From contig NC_133774.1 of assembly GCF_003597395.2 (NCBI RefSeq), forward strand, positions 33,851,568-33,915,567: a DNA stretch of 64,000 nucleotides. The letters run 5' to 3'. Position numbers and translations under genes: made by a program. This document shows, piece by piece, positions 1 through 11,451 of the stretch; positions within the stretch are counted from its first letter, which is position 1, and each line of letters begins with the position of its first letter. Origin of the DNA: Chelonoidis abingdonii (lineage: Eukaryota; Chordata; Testudines; Testudinidae). A model generated the notes under the pieces. It was not told the DNA's origin. It made no database searches and was given only the letters and a program-made list of their open reading frames with translations.

Positions 1-660
1 TTATTTTATGGGTACAACCATTAAAAACCACTCACTAACTGCAGTAACTGTATTTTTAACCTTTAGTTTAATACTAATTTATCACATCTGCACTCTTCAT
101 TGTTGAATGGTTGTAGACCTTTAGGGTGGGGACCAGATATACAGAAGCACGTATGTGCTGCTTGTCTGTGATTTATCTTCTTATTTAATGCCATTGGTTA
201 ATGTCCTGAGAGTTCCCAAGCTGCACATTTTAAAGTCTCCTGCTCCTATTATGACTACTGCATGGCTGTACAATTTACATTCTGTAATGTCCTCTTTTAC
301 AGGGGCAAAAAGAAAATACATATTTGCATTGGAGAAGTGAAAGGGGGAATAGAGCAAGGTTAGATTAATCTGAAACTAGTAATACAAATCCCCAAATGCT
401 TGAAGCAAATAGTCAAAGCATGCTATTACTACTAATATTGGTTTGCTTCTTAGACTTGTTCTAAATGATGTATGAAATGCTGTGTTTATGCTATCCTTGC
501 TGGTTTCTTCTGCAGAAGTTGATCCACTTCCATAGTATTTTAGGTATTATGCTGAGCTTTTAATATTTTTCATTTTATGATAGCTAGAGTAAAATTGTAC
601 CTTATTCTGAGATGATCACACAGGATGTACATTAACTCTCCAGATTATACCTTTGTATGA
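1..660. other. No gene seen
   Basis: AT-rich DNA with only short chance reading frames. I recognise no repeat family or exon here. The last five bases (656-660, TATGA) are the left target duplication of the LTR that follows. Confidence 0.5.
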
Positions 661-1633
661 TGTCATGCTCAGGAAACCCAGAACTGTGAGGCACTGTGTT
701 ACTATTCTGCCTTAGCAAGATTGAGAGCTTTGCTGCTGCTAAACTGCGTCAATTCCCCGACACACCAGCCTGTCTGCCTTGCTAGAAAACTCTTTAAGAC
801 TCTGCAAGCTAAAACCTTGGCTTGCAGGTAATGTCAATGAACCCCAGTTCCTGAGTTCGCCAGGTACATATCCCTGCAGTGTCCAGTCCCTTTCACTGGA
901 CACTCACAAAAATTATTAAATTTGCTGCCTCCAAAGAGACAGAGCACTCATCAGCCTGTTAAGTTAGCTGAAGACTCGCTCTTCACTTTAATACACAGCA
1001 CTTAGATGGTTTTGTAATAAATCAAGAATAAAGTTTATTAACAAAGAACAGAGATTTAAGTGATACTAAGTAAGAATAAAAGAGGGGTATAGTTACAAAT
1101 AAAACAATATAACATACACTTGCTATTGACTAAAACTTAATTTTATCAAGTCACAATCTTTGTCTAAGCAGTTTTCTTATTTATATGAAGTTACTAGCAT
1201 TCCTAATCCTCCACACTGGGGGATCCAACTTCCATAGGCTCAATGGGTACTGAGCATATCTCTCTTCAGTGATGAATAACTAAAAGCTCTTTTTGCTCCC
1301 CTTACATTACTTAAGGTTCATAGGTTCTGCCTGAAGAGCCAGGAAGTCTTCCTGGGGAGCTAAACATGTCTTCCCTGACAGGACTGTTAAATGGTCTCCC
1401 TCACTCATTTAGCTTGATGGCTTTGTTTACCTTATATGCAAATATACTTCCATTGTCCTCCACCTGTAACCAGTCCAGTCAGACAGGTTAATATACATCC
1501 CATTGTGCAGGGTAGGATGGGTTTTATACTCTACACATTAAGAACATTTCCAGCACACATATAAAACTCTTTGTACCCAACCTGTACATACATGACACAA
1601 TGATTTTCAGGACCACTGTGTCACCATTTTACA
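661..1633. mobile_element. Solo LTR of an LTR retrotransposon or endogenous retrovirus
   Basis: The 973-bp block starts TGTCATGCTC and ends CATTTTACA, the TG...CA termini expected of an LTR. It is flanked by a perfect 5-bp direct repeat, TATGA, at 656-660 and 1634-1638. It carries an AATAAA-type signal near 1028. No primer-binding site, polypurine tract or coding domain follows on either side, so it looks like a solo LTR left by recombination. The family, and therefore the transcription strand, is not certain: both orientations give acceptable LTR ends. A five-base duplication has some chance of being coincidental, which limits confidence. Confidence 0.55.
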
Positions 1634-4272
1634 TATGATACCTTACCTTACACCTTTGAGGCATCTATTTTAGCAACAGTGTATTAGATCTGATGTGAGT
1701 TACAGAATGGAGAGCCCTCCATTAGTTGGCTGTGAGGTGTTCCTGGAGTCACACTTTGAAATTTATCAAAAAATGTATACTATAAATAAGTTCTTATAGC
1801 CACAGGAAATTTTTTCTCTTAATATAACCACTGCTAGCTGCTCCCAAAGTGCAGCTTTTTATAAATGCAAACAAAGTCCCATCAGTCCATGGGTATATTA
1901 AACTCCCTTGTTAATCCATCCCCACTTAGGCCCAACAAGGTCCCTTATAAAACTGAACTAAATTGCTCTCCAAGTTTAGCTGGGTTGAAGGTGGCCACTG
2001 GTACTATCTTTGAGACTATTATATAAGCGTCAGTGCTTTCTGTTCATACACACAGCTTTGTTAAGTACAGATCCAATCAACTTCCATTCAATGCTTTGTG
2101 TTTTCTGTTTAACTATAGGAAAATTTACTATAAGGGAAAAATGGGGGAAGTTAACATTTGGCAGAAAGAAAATGATGGCTGAAAGAGACAGATGAAATAC
2201 GGATGTTTCACTTGTACACATATATTTTCTTGACAAAAGAAATATAGCTGGATGATGTATCTGGTAAATTAAGTTCTCCATTAAAATGGTAGCTACAAAC
2301 ATTGAACTATTCCACCAATGGTAGAAGGGGCTGTTCACTTGTCTATTACTTAGATTGTGGTAGTCCCCCAAATGTTCGGGGTACCGTTCATACATATAGG
2401 AAGAGACAGTTTCAGTCTCAAAGAGCATACAGTTTGAACTGACAAAATTAGACAAAGGTTGGAAGGAAAAGACAAGTAAATTGGTAAGTGGGATGGCTTG
2501 GCAAACGTCTTTATACTTCTATTGCTTTTGCTAATATTGTATTTTAGGCTGTTTTACTCACAACAGCCTACTTAACGTAAGCACATCTGTTCACCTGTTT
2601 GTAAATGTTGTAGGTAATAGATGACGGAAGCTTTACCATTGATTTTCATGGGCACAGGGTCATTGCAGGGCTTTACTTAAAGTACACATTAGGGATCTGC
2701 AAAAGAGCAGAGCACTGCAAAACAGCTTCACAGAAGGCATTTTCCTGCCATCTAAACCTGCTTAGATAGCTATGACAGAGTACACCAGCATCGGGCCTAG
2801 GGAAGGGCCACACCATTCACTTCCTGCTCACTGGATAGTGACCTCCATGTAGATACTGTCAACTTCACACTATGTTGCATATCCTTGATGGGTCCCTACT
2901 GACTTACTGTGATGGCAGGCTACCGGCTCTTCACCTGGCTGATGACAAATCTATTAAATGGCTGGGCACACTGTGTATATGCTGATGATAAGTTACCTGC
3001 AACCTGTTCCATAAGTGGTGTGAAGCAGTTGGGTCTTTCTTCTAGCTAATAGGTTGGAGTAGCATCCTGGCTCCTGATTTGTAAGAACAAGGAATAAATG
3101 TCACTTTCACTTCTCTTACGCAAAGAAAGATATAGGGTTGATATTGGAATGGTTGACTTCACCCTTTATGAATACATCTGTCCAAAATTCCACTGCTCTG
3201 TTAATAAATAAATATATCAGGATAGTTTTTTCTCAGTAATAATAATAATCAATTGTTAAGGTGAATAAAAAGTTAATAACAAATGTGGATTATATATTCC
3301 TGTCAGTGCTTATGTCATCCATTGAAGTAATCCATCAACTCTGATTTTATTTTATTCTTCTAACTGCAGAATAAATAGATCTGTCAGAATGCATGCTGTA
3401 ATTGTTTCAGGGGAAGTCTTTTCTGTAGATAAGATCATTTTAATTTAGATGCTCATTATTAAAATGTCAATTAACCTTGATTTTTCATCCTTTATTATTA
3501 TTTAAACTAAGCACCAAATAACTTTGATGCAGATGTAGAACTGTAAAACCTTTAATGAGGTAAATTGCTTATAGAGCTCTAGTTTAATTAGTTCAGTCAT
3601 TTACTGTCACTTCTAATTACATAACTAAATTCTCTACATTGGCAAATCTCACAGTTAGTATGAACTCTTCTTTCATGGTAATTAGCTTAATATTCAGTGA
3701 CCTCATTTGTGTACACTTGTGACTTAATTTATGTTTTCATAAACAGTTAATTTTGATTTTTCTTCACACCGGCTGCTACTGTGACAATTTCTTCTTCAGT
3801 TTAAGATGCATTCCAAAGCATTGTGTATTCAGTTTAAATGTATAAAATGTACATTAATGGTGATTAATTAATGTGGGAACCCACAATTTCCATTTATTTC
3901 ACATGAAAAAACTCGAAAAGAATGGGTGATCAGTTTATACAATATATTCACTTCCCACCAGGACATCTCTTATGCCTGCACCATTGATTCCCACCTCCAT
4001 CAAGCATCCAGCTGGTTCAGTGATCTGGGAAACTATCCACCTCATACAGCATCCTGATAGATGAGGGTGGAAGTGCCCAGGTCACTGCCTTCAGTTGTTT
4101 CCTAATAAGATGATAGTCTCTTGAAACCTTCTTTGATATTCACTTACTCCTGTGGAGACCCTGCCCACCACCACATACACACATTGCCTACTCTGAGTTT
4201 CATCTCCTCAGTTGAGAAAATGAATCACCCCATCTCCTGCCTGAGTGGAAAACCCCTGGAGACGCTTTACTG
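1634..4272. other. Unassigned non-coding DNA
   Basis: There are no convincing exons and no repeat I can name. The stretch 3410-3760 is AT-rich and contains several TAATTA-like and CAATTAA-like words. That could mark a conserved non-coding element, but base composition alone would also give such words. The reading frames at 2010-2455 on both strands have no recognisable domain. Confidence 0.4.
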
Positions 4273-4584
4273 TAAGGCTACATCTACACTCTGAGCTAAA
4301 GATGTGATTCTGAGGTCATATAGATATACTTGCACTAGCTCTCATTGAGCTAGTGTGCTAAAAATAGTACAATACTACATCCTAGGCAGTGATGAGTGGT
4401 GACATGGGCTAGACGTCCTGAGTACAAACCCACCCAGCTCCTGTGGGTACATATGTAGGGCAGCTAGCCTGTGCTACCATGGCTACACTACTATTTTTAG
4501 CACACTAGCTCAATTAGAGCTCGTGCAATTACATCTGCTTGAGCTGGGAACCACACCCCTAACTCCAAATGTAGATGTGGCTTA
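4273..4584. mobile_element. Palindromic MITE (non-autonomous DNA transposon)
   Basis: The ends are inverted copies: TAAGGCTACATCTACA on the left, and on the right the complement of TAAGCCACATCTACA. Inside, 4332-4369 and 4489-4526 form a second pair of inverted arms of about 38 bp with few mismatches (GAGCTAGTGTGCTAAAAATA in the left arm). The whole 312-bp unit can therefore fold back on itself. There is no coding capacity. The terminal motif with CTACA is shared with the elements at 14994 and 23408. The superfamily is not settled because no clean target duplication is visible. Confidence 0.65.
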
Positions 4585-4609
4585 TGATCTTTTCTGCACA
4601 GAAGAGAGA

Positions 4610-5769
4610 CAGAATTGACTTAGTGGATGGGTGTAAGCAGTAGATGTGATATAGCTTCACTTTAGTGAGGCTTTTGTCATGGTCAGACATGGCATTCTCA
4701 TAAGCAAATGAGGGAAACATGGTCTAGGTGAAATCACTCTAAGATTGGTGCGCATCTGGTTGAAAGACCATACTCAGTTAATTGTTTTCTGTCAGACTGA
4801 GAGGACATATCAAGTGGGGTCCCACAAGGATCTGTCCTGGGTCTGATACTATTCCATACTTTCCACTACTGATTTGGCTGATGGATTAGAGAGTACACTT
4901 ATACAATTTGCAAATGAAACCAAGCTTAGAGGGGTTGCAAACACTTTGGGTGGCAGCATTAGAACTCAAAAGAACCTTGATATATTGGAGAATTGGTCTG
5001 AAATCAGTGAGATGAAATTCAATAAAGACAAGTGAAAAGTACTACATTTAGGAAGGAAGAAATCAAAAGCACAAATACAAAAAGGTGAATAACTGACTAG
5101 GCAAAAATTCTGCAGAAAAGGATCTGGGGATTGTAGATCACAACTTGAATGAATCAACAATGAAATACTGTTGCAAAAAAGGCAAATGTCATTCTGCGAT
5201 GTATTAACAGGAATGTCATATGTAAGATACAGGTAATAATTATTCCTCTTTACTTGACATTGGTGAGACCTTGACTGGGTACCACACAAAGAAAGATGTG
5301 GACAAATTGGAGAGATTCCACAGACAAACAACAGAAATGATGAAGGGTTTCGAAAACATGACCTATGAGGAAAGATTGAAAGAATGTTTAGTGTAGAGAA
5401 GTGAAGTCTGAGGGGGGACCAGATAATAGTATTCAAATATATAAAAGGTTGCCATAAAGTGGACAATTATCAATTGTTCTCCATGTCCAATGAGGGTAGG
5501 ACAAGAAGTAAGGAGCTTAGTTTGCAGCAAGGGAGATTTAGGTTAGCTATTAGGAAAAATGTTCTAACTATAAAGATAGTTAAGCACCAAAACAGGTTCC
5601 TTCCTGGAATCCTCGTCATCAAAGGCTTTTCAGAACAGGTTAGACAAACATCTGTTGGGTCTAAATAAATTAAGGTCTAAATATCCTTAATTTTGCTTGA
5701 GAGTGGAGTGGATGGACTAGATGACCTCTCAAGGTCCCTTTCTGCCTTATGTTTCCATGATTTCTATGA
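4610..5769 (+). mobile_element. CR1 LINE, 5'-truncated
   Basis: The block starts inside the reverse-transcriptase part of CR1 ORF2 and runs to a CR1-type 3' end ('GATGACCTCTCAAGGTCCCT', then TTCTATGA). Readable pieces include the region around the 'GTGGGGTCCCACAAGGATCT' motif (PQGS of the RT) and an FANET stretch in place of FADDT near 4905. The thumb and C-terminal region follows: EKLERFHRQTTEMMKGF, then LQQGRFRLAIRKN near 5521. Many stops and frameshifts are present. CR1 elements truncate at the 5' end during target-primed reverse transcription, which fits this shape. CR1 does not normally make clear target duplications and none was seen. Confidence 0.9.
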
Positions 5770-6029
5770 CTAAGAACCCCTCAGTTGTGTGTGTGAATGT
5801 CACTGCTGTTTTCCTTGAAGATGATATATTGGCATCCACTTCTGGAAGAGTTACTTAAGATTTACACTATCTTATTTATTTAGATTTAAAATAATAAAGA
5901 CACCTTTCCAAGGTTTTAGGCACCCCCAACATGATTAATCATGGAATAAATACAGTAAAATAAACCTCAGCAGTAATAAAATCAATTCCACAAATACTCA
6001 ACCAGCCAGCCAGTTGCCTGCCACTTTTG
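5770..6029. other. No gene seen
   Basis: Short AT-rich stretch after the CR1 3' end; nothing recognised. Confidence 0.4.
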
Positions 6030-6880
6030 TCATCTAGGAAGCAGACCGTCAGCGTTCTCCAGAGACCTAATCGAACAGATGTCTTTTTCACAATACCCCA
6101 AAGTCAGCAAATTTGGACTTTTTGCAAGAAGAAGGGGAATAAGTTTCAGAGTCTTGGATAGCCTCACAGAGAATGCCATGACCGCCGCCACCTTTTTTTT
6201 TAATAACAAGAGATCCAGTTTAAGTGACCCCTGCTGACTGAAATTGTGGCGGTATGGCACAGGGAGAGAAGTGGTCCCTCTGGTAGGCCAGTTTCAGATC
6301 ATTCAGAGCTATATAGGTCATAACCAACATCTTAAACTCTACCCAGAGTCCAGTGGGCTACCAGTGACATGCCTCACTCAGTAAGCGAGCCACTTCATTC
6401 TTCATTAGCTTCAATCTCTGTATGGTTTTAAGGCGTAGTCCTGATAGAGCTCATTGCAGCAGTCTAAACTTGATGTGACAAAAGACAACAGTGGCAAGGT
6501 GGGCATCCAAAAGGAAAGCCTGAAACCTCCTTGCCTCGGGCAAAAAGCTGAGCAGGTTACTGCTCTAATATGCAGCTGGAGAGCTAAACTGCAAACACTA
6601 TTAACTAGTGGTAGATGTACTCTTTCGGTCAAAGGGGTGATATTACCTCTGCTTCACCAAACCTATCCTCATCACCTCAGTCTTACCTGGGTTGAAATTC
6701 AGTCAGCTCATGCTCATCCATGCCCCAGTCTCACCTAGACAGTGGCTGAGATGCAGAACTCCGTTATCCAAATTAGTCAAGATAGAGACACATAGTTAGG
6801 TATCATCAGACTCTTCAAAACATACAACCTCATGCCTCCTAACTCACTCTCCTAACATCACTATATCAGGGTGGCAGCCC
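6030..6880 (-). repeat. Possible old LINE-derived repeat
   Basis: Phrases such as 'CATTGCAGCAGTCTAAACTT' and the text on chromosomal 'TCAGTCTTACCTGGGTTGAA' resemble a widespread reptile repeat in which a 'CATTGCAGTAATCCAG' motif occurs. The match is from memory and is diverged. Strand and boundaries are uncertain. No intact reading frame is present; the frames of 73-94 residues on both strands show no domain. Confidence 0.3.
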
Positions 6881-8929
6881 ACCTTTCAGGACTCTACTAA
6901 GAGAAGAGAAGCAGTTTTTCACAACTACCCACGAGGTCGGTCTCAGAGAAAAGAGCAAAGCCACTCAAAAGCAGCCCTGCCCATTCCCACTAAGGTCCAC
7001 TGGAGAGTCAACAACATCTTGTAATCAACTGAACCTTACTTGCTAAGCAGGGGTAAAGATGCCAAATCCCAGTGAAGAAGAAAGAGGTTGGGGGGCAGAT
7101 TTTTCTTCTTGGTGGTATAGGCTTTGCCAACGGAGTCCTAGACTCCACTTGACCCGACCCGACCCTCCCCACTGGTTAAAAAGAGAGTTGATTACACTCA
7201 GTTGAGAGCCCTTCTTTTGTACAGAGTTGAAATAACTGAGAACCAGGTGTTGAGCCTTAGACCTGCTGTGGGGCAGTGTTGCAGTGAAAGATACTGTATA
7301 GCCTGCACTACCAGTGAGGTTCCCCACTACCCATGAAATCACTGAGAGCTAGGTTAAGTGGTGGAACCTCAGCATGTGATGTCACAGCAGAGAAACAGCA
7401 ATAGCAGAAGGCAGTAGCGGTGGGACCATGGCCAGTGACAACAGAGTGGTGGAGGCAGCAGTGGTGGCCAGTGGCAGCAGAATGAACAACGGTGGGAGGA
7501 ACAGACAGTGACTGTAGAATGAATGCCAGCAAGTGTGAGCCATTCGCAGTGGAGGATGTGCATCTGAGGTGTTGCTCGACGCCTTCCCCCCTGGGATGGG
7601 AGATGAACTCACATATAATCCCTCATGGTCAGACTGAAGGCCCAATTGTGGAAGATGTCAATACCTTGACGATAATTACATGAAGCAGTACATTGCTTTT
7701 CTTCATTCAGCACTGCTAATTTTGAACATAAGTAAATTCATTTAGAAAACATAAGTATTCACTTATCAGATGTGCAGAGTAGATTTATCACATACTAATA
7801 TGTAAAAATGATCCCAACAATCTATAGTAATTTTTTTGTCTTTCTTTAGAATCCTTCCATTCACGTCTCTATAGAAATGATCTTATCTTTCCTATATCCA
7901 AAGCAACACAAATAAAAAATGAAAGTGACAATATTGTGCATACAAAGATGAGACTTCTTTTGAGCTTTGCAAACATGGACAGTGCGTTTGAACTGAACTT
8001 TTGATCTAATTGTTCCTATGTAACTTGTATTTAACATCTTTGATCTCTAAGTTAGTGATATAATCTGCTGTATAACTTAGCTTTTATTGATCTGTTCTCA
8101 TGCTGAGCAAATCAAGTCTCACTTTTATGGGATAGATTGAAAAAAGATAGTAAAACTGCCTCTGAGACAGCAGTTTAAATCTGTGCAATAACAGTGGAAG
8201 CAAGAGATAAGGCTTTTATTACACTGCCAAACTTCACATGAACTCAAAGTGTCATTAAATAGGTATGTGTCATTTGCCACATATATTTATTTTACTAGAT
8301 AACTTGCTTACCACCCATTTAGATGCAATGTAGGGTATTCTTCTTTGCCATAGAATCTGTTCATGGTATTTAGTATGCATTTGAAATAACATTCTCCTGG
8401 CATACTGTAGGGATTTTAGTTTATTATGTCCTAGCACAGTTTTCTAAAAGAGTTTTCGATCTCTTTATACTTGATTTAATTCCAAAGGCAGTAGGCATAT
8501 GGTTTGGACTGTTTTTACTATGCTAGTTTGTCATGATGAAAGAAGATTAATTCATATACACCCAGAGATTTCTAATCATGCTCCAGAACATGTAAATTCT
8601 GTCATGCCTTGTGTTATTACATTGCTTAGCAAGGGGAAAAATAACAGCAGTCAAAAGCCTGTATCTCAGCTTGATGTTATTGAGAGTAGTTTTGCTTTAG
8701 AGAGTTCCCTATTGTGGCATTTTTTCCATTGTTCACTGGGAAGAAAGACCTGATGAGTACACTTAATAGAGTGGGTTACATTTTTGTCTCCCATACACGG
8801 AACAATGGTAAATGAGAAAATGCTTGTAAATTGATTTGCCTACACATTTTGGTGTTTTCTATCCTGGAATCAAACAAAGACTGCAGATGGCACTTGAAAA
8901 TTTATATGTCTATCAATTACATGATTATG
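6881..8929. other. Unassigned non-coding DNA with a GC-richer patch
   Basis: Between about 7370 and 7560 the plus strand is rich in CAG, GTGG and GGTGG words, unlike the AT-rich surroundings, and gives overlapping open frames on both strands. The frames have low-complexity composition and no domain, so I treat them as chance. The rest (7680-8929) is AT-rich and unassigned. The 84-residue frame at 8499-8753 has no recognisable similarity. Confidence 0.4.
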
Positions 8930-8967
8930 GTCAAAATTCTGCTTGCTTTACTTTTAGGAGGAGTCCC

Positions 8968-8977
8968 TTGGCTTCAA
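8968..8977. repeat. Target-site duplication, left copy
   Basis: TTGGCTTCAA here is repeated exactly at 9860-9869 on the other side of the Penelope-like element. Ten identical bases at the two edges of a recognised retroelement make this a likely insertion footprint. Confidence 0.6.
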
Positions 8978-9859
8978 CAGAGCCAGACGTGTACCCAGAA
9001 GCCTCCTACTGCAAGACAAACCCAAGAAAGAAACCAACAGGACTCCACTGGCCATCACATACAGTCCCCAGCTAAAACCCCTCCAACGCATCATCAGGGA
9101 TCTACAACCCATCCTGGACATGATCCACACTTTCAGGCTTGGGTGAGGCAGTCTCATGCCCCAGACAGCTGCCAACGATGAAACATATTCTCACCATATA
9201 ATGCACACACCATAGTAACTCTAGCTCAGGAACCAATCCCGCAACAAACCTCAATGCCGAGCTCTGCATATACCTACACCAGCGACACCATCACAGGACC
9301 TAGAAAAGATCAGCCCACCATCACAGGGTTCATTCCTGCACGTCCAATGTATATATACGCCATCATATGCCAGCAATGCCCCTCTACTATGTAACATAGC
9401 CAAACTGGACAGTCTCTGTGGAAAAGGATAATGGACACAATCAATATTAGGAATGGCAATATACAAAAAATAAGCTGTAGGAGAAAACTTCAATCTCCTG
9501 CCACATATAGCAGACTTAAGGTGGCCATCCTGCAGCAATTCAGACCAGATTTCAAGAGCCAACTGCTGAAGCTCAGTTCATCTGCAAAATTTGACCACAA
9601 TCAAGGTCAGATTAAATAAAGATGTGAATGCTTGCCAATACAAAACCAGTCTCTCCTTGGTTTTCACACCTCAGCGGCTAGAACAGGGCCTCATCCTCCC
9701 TGATTGAACTAACCTTGTTATCTCTAGCTTGCTTGCATATATATACCTGCCCCTGGAAATTTCCACTACATGCATCTGATGAAGTGGATATTCACCCACG
9801 AAAGCTCATGCTCCAAAACATCTGTTAGTCTATAAGGTGCCACAGGATTCTTTGCTGCT
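8978..9859 (+). mobile_element. Penelope-like retroelement, 3' part with decayed GIY-YIG endonuclease
   Basis: Penelope-like elements encode a reverse transcriptase followed by a GIY-YIG endonuclease. Here only the end of the coding region and the 3' UTR remain. At about 9040-9120 one frame reads LAITYSPQLKPLQ and IIRDLQPILD, which I take as the segment after the RT. At about 9340-9400 another frame gives YAIICQQCPSTM, the area where GIY-YIG proteins have their Tyr-Ile-Gly strand; that motif is broken here by a stop. LKVAILQQ and DFKSQLLKLS follow near 9520. The last 105 bases are the family tail, 'GAAGTGGATATTCACCCACG' and so on, also found alone at 31662, 34472 and 60472. Several stops and shifts make it dead. 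It is flanked by a 10-bp duplication. Confidence 0.65.
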
Positions 9860-9869
9860 TTGGCTTCAA
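9860..9869. repeat. Target-site duplication, right copy
   Basis: TTGGCTTCAA, identical to 8968-8977. Confidence 0.6.
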
Positions 9870-11447
9870 TAGGAGTTCTTATATGAGTAGAGTGACCATT
9901 ATTTGGTATTATTACTGCCCACTCCTGTGAGGTTCTGGGTGCCCTTTACTTTTTTTTGTTAATATGGCCAATAAAAGAAAGTTGTTCTTTGTTTACATTG
10001 CCTTTGAGCTTCATTATACTTCACTTACAATGACCAACACCATACCTGGACAGGGAGGTGTAGCATTTGGGAGAGCTGAGGTCACTCTTTACTTGGGGTA
10101 TACCTGAAAGAGTTTTGTACACTAATCAGATCTATTGATTTAATCTTTTTTGTTACTAATCTCATTTTTTCTAATGGTTTGCTGAAGGACTAGGATTTGC
10201 AATTTAGAATGTGAAAATGAAGGAATACAACTCAGGCCTAGAATATACCATTCAAATCTAAATTATGTCACATCAACATTATGAAAACATTTTCATTTGC
10301 CTATAGCTCTATATCAAGTGACAGGTAGATTTTACAAGACCACAGATTGATTATATAACCTGTCACCTCTGGGTTTATGCTGAGTTGAAAGGGATAGGGG
10401 CTCCAATAGACTGTTGCTCTTCTCTTCCTATTCAGTTCTAAACCCAGTTAGACAGTGTTCAAAAGTTTCCTTATATTGCCGTAAGAAATAATTACCACAG
10501 GCAAATCCCCTTCATAATAACAGACTCTCTTTTGGATGTCCCTTGTTGAGATGCCTAGACTTCCTGTCTTCAGTAAATATATCTGAAATTCATGTATTAG
10601 AACATCATTTTCACATGTTAAGAACTAACATCCATCTGCCTTAGTAATTTATATACTACCAGTCTAGGAAGGCCTGGATAGCATTGTTGCTTCTGTGTCT
10701 GGAGGAGGGTGTAGTGATTGGCTAGGTGAGGAGACTGGTACTGGTATAAGGAGCCACGGTGAGTGGACAGACTGAGATTATGAGATTATGTGGGAGAATA
10801 TAGACTGGGATGAGGAGCCACTGTGGAGATGGGGAAAGACAGAACTGAGCTAGAATCTGTCTGGATGGGACAGGAGCATTGGTGTCAGGCTTGTGGGGAA
10901 CAAGAACAGAAGACTTTGTGATCACTACAGCACACTCCACTCTAGATCCTGGAATAGAAACCAAGATTTCTAAGTTTCAACATCCTTCTGCTTCATCAGA
11001 TATCTCTGAAACCAAGGTCTCATTCATTTACAGTGGCTAGTTCACACAGAGGATAATAGCATACGACTTCTACCAGTTACTTTGTTAACTCACATGACAC
11101 AGGTTTGTGCTGTGGATCTAACGCTTCCAACCCTGCCAATGAACCAGGTAGGCATCAATATGATTCTGTACATGGAGTTTCTGTTTTTTCAGTTTAGGAT
11201 ATTGTACACACGCACATGCACATACACACATACACATATACACAATGTAAAAGAAAATTAATGTTTCAAAATCATACACTCAAAAATTAGGAAGTGCCAG
11301 AATTAAAGTTACCTTACTTCAGCACCATTATGATGCGGTCTCTAATTACACATCTTATTTATTTTTCCATACGACCCCTAGCTAGTGCACTGGGCTCTGG
11401 CTATTAATCAGGCTGTGTAATGAAGGAGGCTGTTTGTAGAAGTCTTG
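9870..11447. other. Unassigned non-coding DNA
   Basis: No exon or named repeat. The part 10690-10960 is richer in G and has repeated TGAG/GGAGCCAC words, for example GGAGCCACGGTGAGTGGAC and GAGGAGCCACTGTGGAG about 60 bases apart, but no unit structure I can define. The AT-rich remainder is unremarkable. Confidence 0.4.
11205..11246. repeat. Imperfect CA-rich microsatellite
   Basis: An interrupted run of ACAC/CACATACAC units of about 40 bp. It is a simple-sequence repeat with no other feature. Confidence 0.8.
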
Positions 11448-11451
11448 CTTA

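Larger units (their letters stand above)
8930..9895. repeat. Short palindromic MITE-like repeat split by an insertion
   Basis: If 8978-9869 is removed, the flanks read AGGAGTCCC, then TTGGCTTCAA, then TAGGAGTTC. This is the same style of imperfect palindrome (…CATTGACTTCAATGGG… type) seen at 28320 and 59891. The short repeat therefore seems to have been the target of the Penelope-like element described next. The outer limits of this small repeat are approximate. Confidence 0.4.

Noticed and set aside
4966..5466. 166-residue minus-strand frame
   Set aside because: It is the complement of the CR1 ORF2 remnant on the plus strand.
7308..7683. Group of overlapping minus- and plus-strand frames
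   Set aside because: Low-complexity CAG/GTGG patch; no conserved motif and frames on both strands at once.
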